The position numbers were made by a program, and so were the translations under genes. From the NCBI GenBank assembly GCA_031253705.1, contig JAIRVW010000041.1, positions 1-8,421 of the forward strand: DNA of 8,421 nt, given 5' to 3'. The DNA is from Brucellaceae bacterium (GTDB taxonomy: Bacteria > Pseudomonadota > Alphaproteobacteria > Rhizobiales > Rhizobiaceae). The notes beneath the pieces are model-generated. The model ran no database searches and was not told the origin of the DNA. It saw nothing but the letters and a program-made list of their open reading frames with translations. This document shows, piece by piece, positions 6,317-8,421 of this stretch. Each line of letters opens with the position of its first letter. Within the stretch, counting starts at the first letter, position 1.

Positions 6317-7630
6317 TTATGAATGCACCGTCTCGCCGTGCAGATTAATATCTAGCCCTTCGATTTCCGTAGCCTTGGGCACACGCAGCCCCATGAACAT
6401 TCGGATGGCTGCCACAATCAGTGCCGTCATCAGCGCTGTGTAAAGCATGGTTACCACCACGCCATAAAGCTGCTTGAGAACCGTGGCGCCTTCCGAGAGC
6501 GGATTGATCGCCGCATCAGCAAACAGACCAGTGAGCAATGCGCCAATAATACCGCCGACACCATGCACACCAAAAGCATCAAGACTATCGTCATAGCCGA
6601 GCCAGTGCTTGAGTTTCACCGCCGCGAAATAACAGCCCGCACCTGAAGCCACGCCGATCATCAGCGCCCCTGCCGGATTAACGAAGCCAGCGGCCGGTGT
6701 AATCCCCACAAGGCCAGCCACGGCGCCGGAGATAATACCCAGCACACTCGGTCGCTTTGTCGCCAGCCACTCCACAACCATCCAGCTCAGCGCAGCCGCC
6801 GCAGCGGCGACCTGCGTATTCACCATAGCCACAGCAGCAATACCGTTGGCACCTCCCGCAGAACCGGCATTGAAACCAAACCAGCCAACCCAGAGCAGCG
6901 ATGCACCAATCAGCGAATAAACCAGATTATGCGGCGCCATATTCACCTGTCCGTAGCCGTCGCGCTTACCCAGCATCAGCGCCACGACCAGACCGGCAAT
7001 ACCGGAATTGATATGCACGACCGTACCGCCCGCAAAATCCAGCACACCGTCACCACCGAGAAAACCACCGCCCCACACCCAGTGCGCCACCGGCACATAG
7101 ACGATGAACAGCCACAGAATGGTGAAGATCAGCAGTGCGGAGAACTTCATCCGCTCCGCAAATGCACCGACAATCAGTGCGGGCGTGATGATCGCAAAGG
7201 TCATCTGAAAGGTGATAAACACATATTCAGGGATTGTGCCGGTCAAAGATGCCGGTGTGACACCGGCAAAAAACGCCTTCGACAACCCGCCAATAAAGGC
7301 ATTGGCAGTGCCACCATCTGTAAAGGCCAGCGAGTAACCGGCCACCATCCACAAAACAGAAGCCACACAGGCAATAGCAAAACTCTGCATCGTGGTGGCC
7401 AGCACATTTTTACCGCGCACCATGCCGCCATAGAACAGTGCCACACCCGGTATAGTCATCAGCAAAACCAGCACTGTGGAAGTCAGCATCCATGCGGTAT
7501 CACCGGTATCGGCTGCAACCACCGCATCCTGTGCATAGGCATGGGTACTAACCAATGCGAACAGGAATGCGCATAAAACAGACTTGGCACTGATTGATAT
7601 GAATAGTCTGGGTTCTCTGAAAATAAGCAT
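6317..7630 (-). CDS. amtB: Ammonium transporter AmtB
   Basis: Inner-membrane ammonium channel of the Amt/MEP/Rh family, a trimer that passes ammonium/ammonia into the cell when nitrogen is scarce. With the ATG at 7630 it has 437 residues: a signal peptide ending near AYA (31-33), then the typical eleven-helix Amt core. The pore residues align with E. coli AmtB: twin histidines in VPVAHWVWGGG (His183) and FGVHGVGG (His356), gate Phe145 in QMTFA and Phe253 in WFGFNAGSAG, and Ser257. AGGTVVHIN and PHNL are also conserved. The C-terminal tail with GLRVP (414-418) and EGLDINLHGE is kept; in E. coli this tail contacts the PII protein GlnK. The ATG is preferred because AGGGGA stands seven bases upstream; a TTG at 7663 would extend the reading frame by 11 residues, upstream of that site. 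A near-perfect sigma-54 promoter precedes the gene. No glnK lies next to it here. Confidence 0.96.
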   Translation of the reverse strand: MLIFREPRLFISISAKSVLCAFLFALVSTHAYAQDAVVAADTGDTAWMLTSTVLVLLMTIPGVALFYGGMVRGKNVLATTMQSFAIACVASVLWMVAGYSLAFTDGGTANAFIGGLSKAFFAGVTPASLTGTIPEYVFITFQMTFAIITPALIVGAFAERMKFSALLIFTILWLFIVYVPVAHWVWGGGFLGGDGVLDFAGGTVVHINSGIAGLVVALMLGKRDGYGQVNMAPHNLVYSLIGASLLWVGWFGFNAGSAGGANGIAAVAMVNTQVAAAAAALSWMVVEWLATKRPSVLGIISGAVAGLVGITPAAGFVNPAGALMIGVASGAGCYFAAVKLKHWLGYDDSLDAFGVHGVGGIIGALLTGLFADAAINPLSEGATVLKQLYGVVVTMLYTALMTALIVAAIRMFMGLRVPKATEIEGLDINLHGETVHS

Positions 7631-7637
7631 CAAAATA

Positions 7638-7643
7638 TCCCCT
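7638..7643 (-). promoter_or_regulatory. Strong ribosome binding site of amtB
   Basis: Read on the - strand, AGGGGA is placed seven bases before the ATG at 7630. It fixes that ATG over the upstream in-frame TTG at 7663. Confidence 0.75.
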
Positions 7644-7694
7644 ATCTGCCGGAAACCCTGCAACAGGCAGGCCTCTGTGGCTCAACAGAAACAA

Positions 7695-7710
7695 AGCAAT
7701 TTTCATGCCA
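7695..7710 (-). promoter_or_regulatory. Sigma-54 (RpoN) promoter of amtB
   Basis: On the - strand the sequence is TGGCATGAAAATTGCT. It matches the sigma-54 consensus TGGCACGN4TTGCW at every defined position except one (T for the last C of the -24 element), with correct GG to GC spacing. Transcription should start about 12 bases beyond the GC, near 7684, leaving a leader of roughly 54 bases before the ATG. This predicts RpoN- and NtrC-dependent induction under nitrogen limitation. No convincing full NtrC dyad is seen upstream; a lone TGCAC half-site lies at 7836-7840 on the - strand. Confidence 0.8.
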
Positions 7711-7860
7711 AACTGTGAGAGACTACTGATCAGGAGAAGGGTTAAAATAATAAGCTGCTGATTTCATGTTAAAAATATTTCAGCGCGAAAACGGTTTTTT
7801 TAACGTCATACAATATTGATATTCGCTGAGCGCAAAGTGCAGACACTCGTCAAAAACAGC

Positions 7861-7911
7861 ATTGCCTAAAAACGAAGCATCGCATTCTTGCAAGCCTCAT
7901 TTTTAGGCAAT
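7861..7911. repeat. Perfect 12-bp inverted repeat after coaBC
   Basis: ATTGCCTAAAAA (7861-7872) is the exact reverse complement of TTTTTAGGCAAT (7900-7911), with 27 bases between. The spacer contains the 8-bp palindrome CTTGCAAG (7887-7894). It begins 17 bases beyond the coaBC stop, where a terminator is expected. The A/T tracts are on the loop side of the stem, not the base, so it is not a textbook intrinsic terminator. It could terminate coaBC, stabilise its 3' end, or bind a regulator of amtB. Confidence 0.6.
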
Positions 7912-7928
7912 TCATTTAAAATGATCAT

Positions 7929-8421
7929 TCAGCTTAAAGCAGCAGCAATCTTTTCAGCCAGCCGCTGTGCCACCTCATCCTTATCCAGCAACGGCCATTC
8001 ATCCACGCCGTCATGGCTGATCAGCAGCACCTGATTATGGTCGCCGCCCATCACACTGCCACCATCCTCAGAGAAACTGACATTATTCGCGACAATCCAG
8101 TTCGCGCCCTTTTTATCCAGCTTCTTGCGGGCGTTTTCGACCACATTCTGCGTCTCAGCGGCAAAACCAACAACGAGATGCGGGCGCTGTGCGTGATGGC
8201 CGATCGTCGCCAGAATGTCGGGGTTTTCCACCATCTGCAAAGACGGCGCCGCCTCGCCTGCCTGTTTCTTGATCTTCTGATCCGCCGCATTGGCTGTGCG
8301 CCAATCTGCAACGGCAGCAACCATCACCGCCGCATCCGCAGGCAATTGCGCCTCAACCGCATCGCGCATCTGCCGCGCTGTCTCCACATGGATGGTTGTA
8401 ACGCCCTGCGGATCGGGAATA
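7929..8421 (-). CDS. coaBC: CoaBC C-terminal part: phosphopantothenate-cysteine ligase (partial)
   Basis: The 3' end of the bifunctional coenzyme A biosynthesis gene. The visible part belongs to the CoaB domain, which joins 4'-phosphopantothenate to cysteine using CTP. The frame is open to the window edge, so the start, the CoaC decarboxylase domain and the first part of CoaB lie outside. The 163 or so visible residues include DPQGVTTIHVETARQM, AAVMVAAVADWR, the nucleotide-binding KIKK, NPDIL, VVGFAAETQNV and the ANNVS segment. These align in order with the end of E. coli CoaBC. The VMGGDHNQVLLI stretch near the end is a family feature also seen outside enterobacteria. A stop at 7929-7931 ends the protein cleanly after AEKIAAALS. 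An internal GTG (8385-8387) is not the start, since conserved sequence continues before it. Whether this is fused CoaBC or a stand-alone CoaB cannot be told from the fragment; fusion is usual in Proteobacteria. Confidence 0.93.
   Translation of the reverse strand, partial: IPDPQGVTTIHVETARQMRDAVEAQLPADAAVMVAAVADWRTANAADQKIKKQAGEAAPSLQMVENPDILATIGHHAQRPHLVVGFAAETQNVVENARKKLDKKGANWIVANNVSFSEDGGSVMGGDHNQVLLISHDGVDEWPLLDKDEVAQRLAEKIAAALS

Larger units (their letters stand above)
7664..7928. other. Intergenic region upstream of amtB and downstream of coaBC
   Basis: This 265-base AT-rich gap holds the sigma-54 promoter of amtB near its left end and a 12-bp inverted repeat near coaBC. The middle (about 7740-7860) contains two similar stretches, GTTAAAATAAT (7741-7751) and GTTAAAAATAT (7768-7778), and is where an enhancer-binding activator would be expected to bind. 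No gene, and in particular no PII protein gene, is present. Confidence 0.6.

Noticed and set aside
6929..7576. A 215-codon + strand frame opposite amtB
   Set aside because: It is antisense to conserved AmtB helices, and its product is a His/Gln/Arg-rich sequence that matches no family I know.
7826..7840. Possible NtrC site upstream of amtB
   Set aside because: Only the TGCAC half is present on the - strand; the partner half-site is missing, so I do not annotate an operator.

Overview
The window holds seven protein-coding genes from a proteobacterial chromosome of moderate GC content, with the intergenic gaps clearly more AT-rich than the genes. A sigma-54 type promoter, a GAF-GGDEF protein, a ClsA-type cardiolipin synthase, a RF3 and an AmtB with a cleavable signal peptide together point to Proteobacteria. 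The AmtB signal peptide and the CoaB tail with a VMGGDxN-like motif make Alphaproteobacteria my best guess. I cannot name a genus from the sequence alone. I see no insertion sequence, prophage, CRISPR array, tRNA or rRNA.

Layout. (1) On the + strand, a GAF-GGDEF diguanylate cyclase (43-1278) is followed after about 70 bases by an endonuclease/exonuclease/phosphatase (EEP) superfamily protein (about 1350-2198). (2) On the - strand, a cardiolipin synthase (3661 to 2189) runs tail-to-tail into the EEP gene; the two ends overlap by 10 bases. (3) An AT-rich divergent intergenic region (3662-3928) carries a good promoter for an HdeD-family six-helix membrane protein (3929-4498), which ends in a very strong intrinsic terminator. 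(4) prfC, encoding peptide chain release factor 3, occupies 4631-6220 on the + strand. (5) prfC converges, across a long imperfect hairpin, on a - strand ammonium transporter gene amtB (7630 to 6317). amtB has a near-perfect sigma-54 promoter and a strong ribosome binding site. (6) The window ends inside the 3' part of coaBC (CoaB domain, - strand), followed by a perfect 12-bp inverted repeat.

How the genes fit together. The EEP protein, the cardiolipin synthase and the HdeD-like protein form a loose membrane/envelope neighbourhood. The EEP + Cls pairing recalls the E. coli ybhP-clsB pair, although here the two genes converge instead of sharing a transcript. amtB is probably controlled by nitrogen status (sigma-54/NtrC), but no glnK lies beside it in this window. 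prfC and coaBC are housekeeping genes. No clearly new multi-gene system is visible. The most useful leads are the amtB sigma-54 promoter, the EEP-Cls overlap, the paired palindromes in the cls/hdeD gap, the repeat after coaBC, and the uncertain, compositionally different N-terminus of the diguanylate cyclase, which also lacks a canonical inhibitory site.
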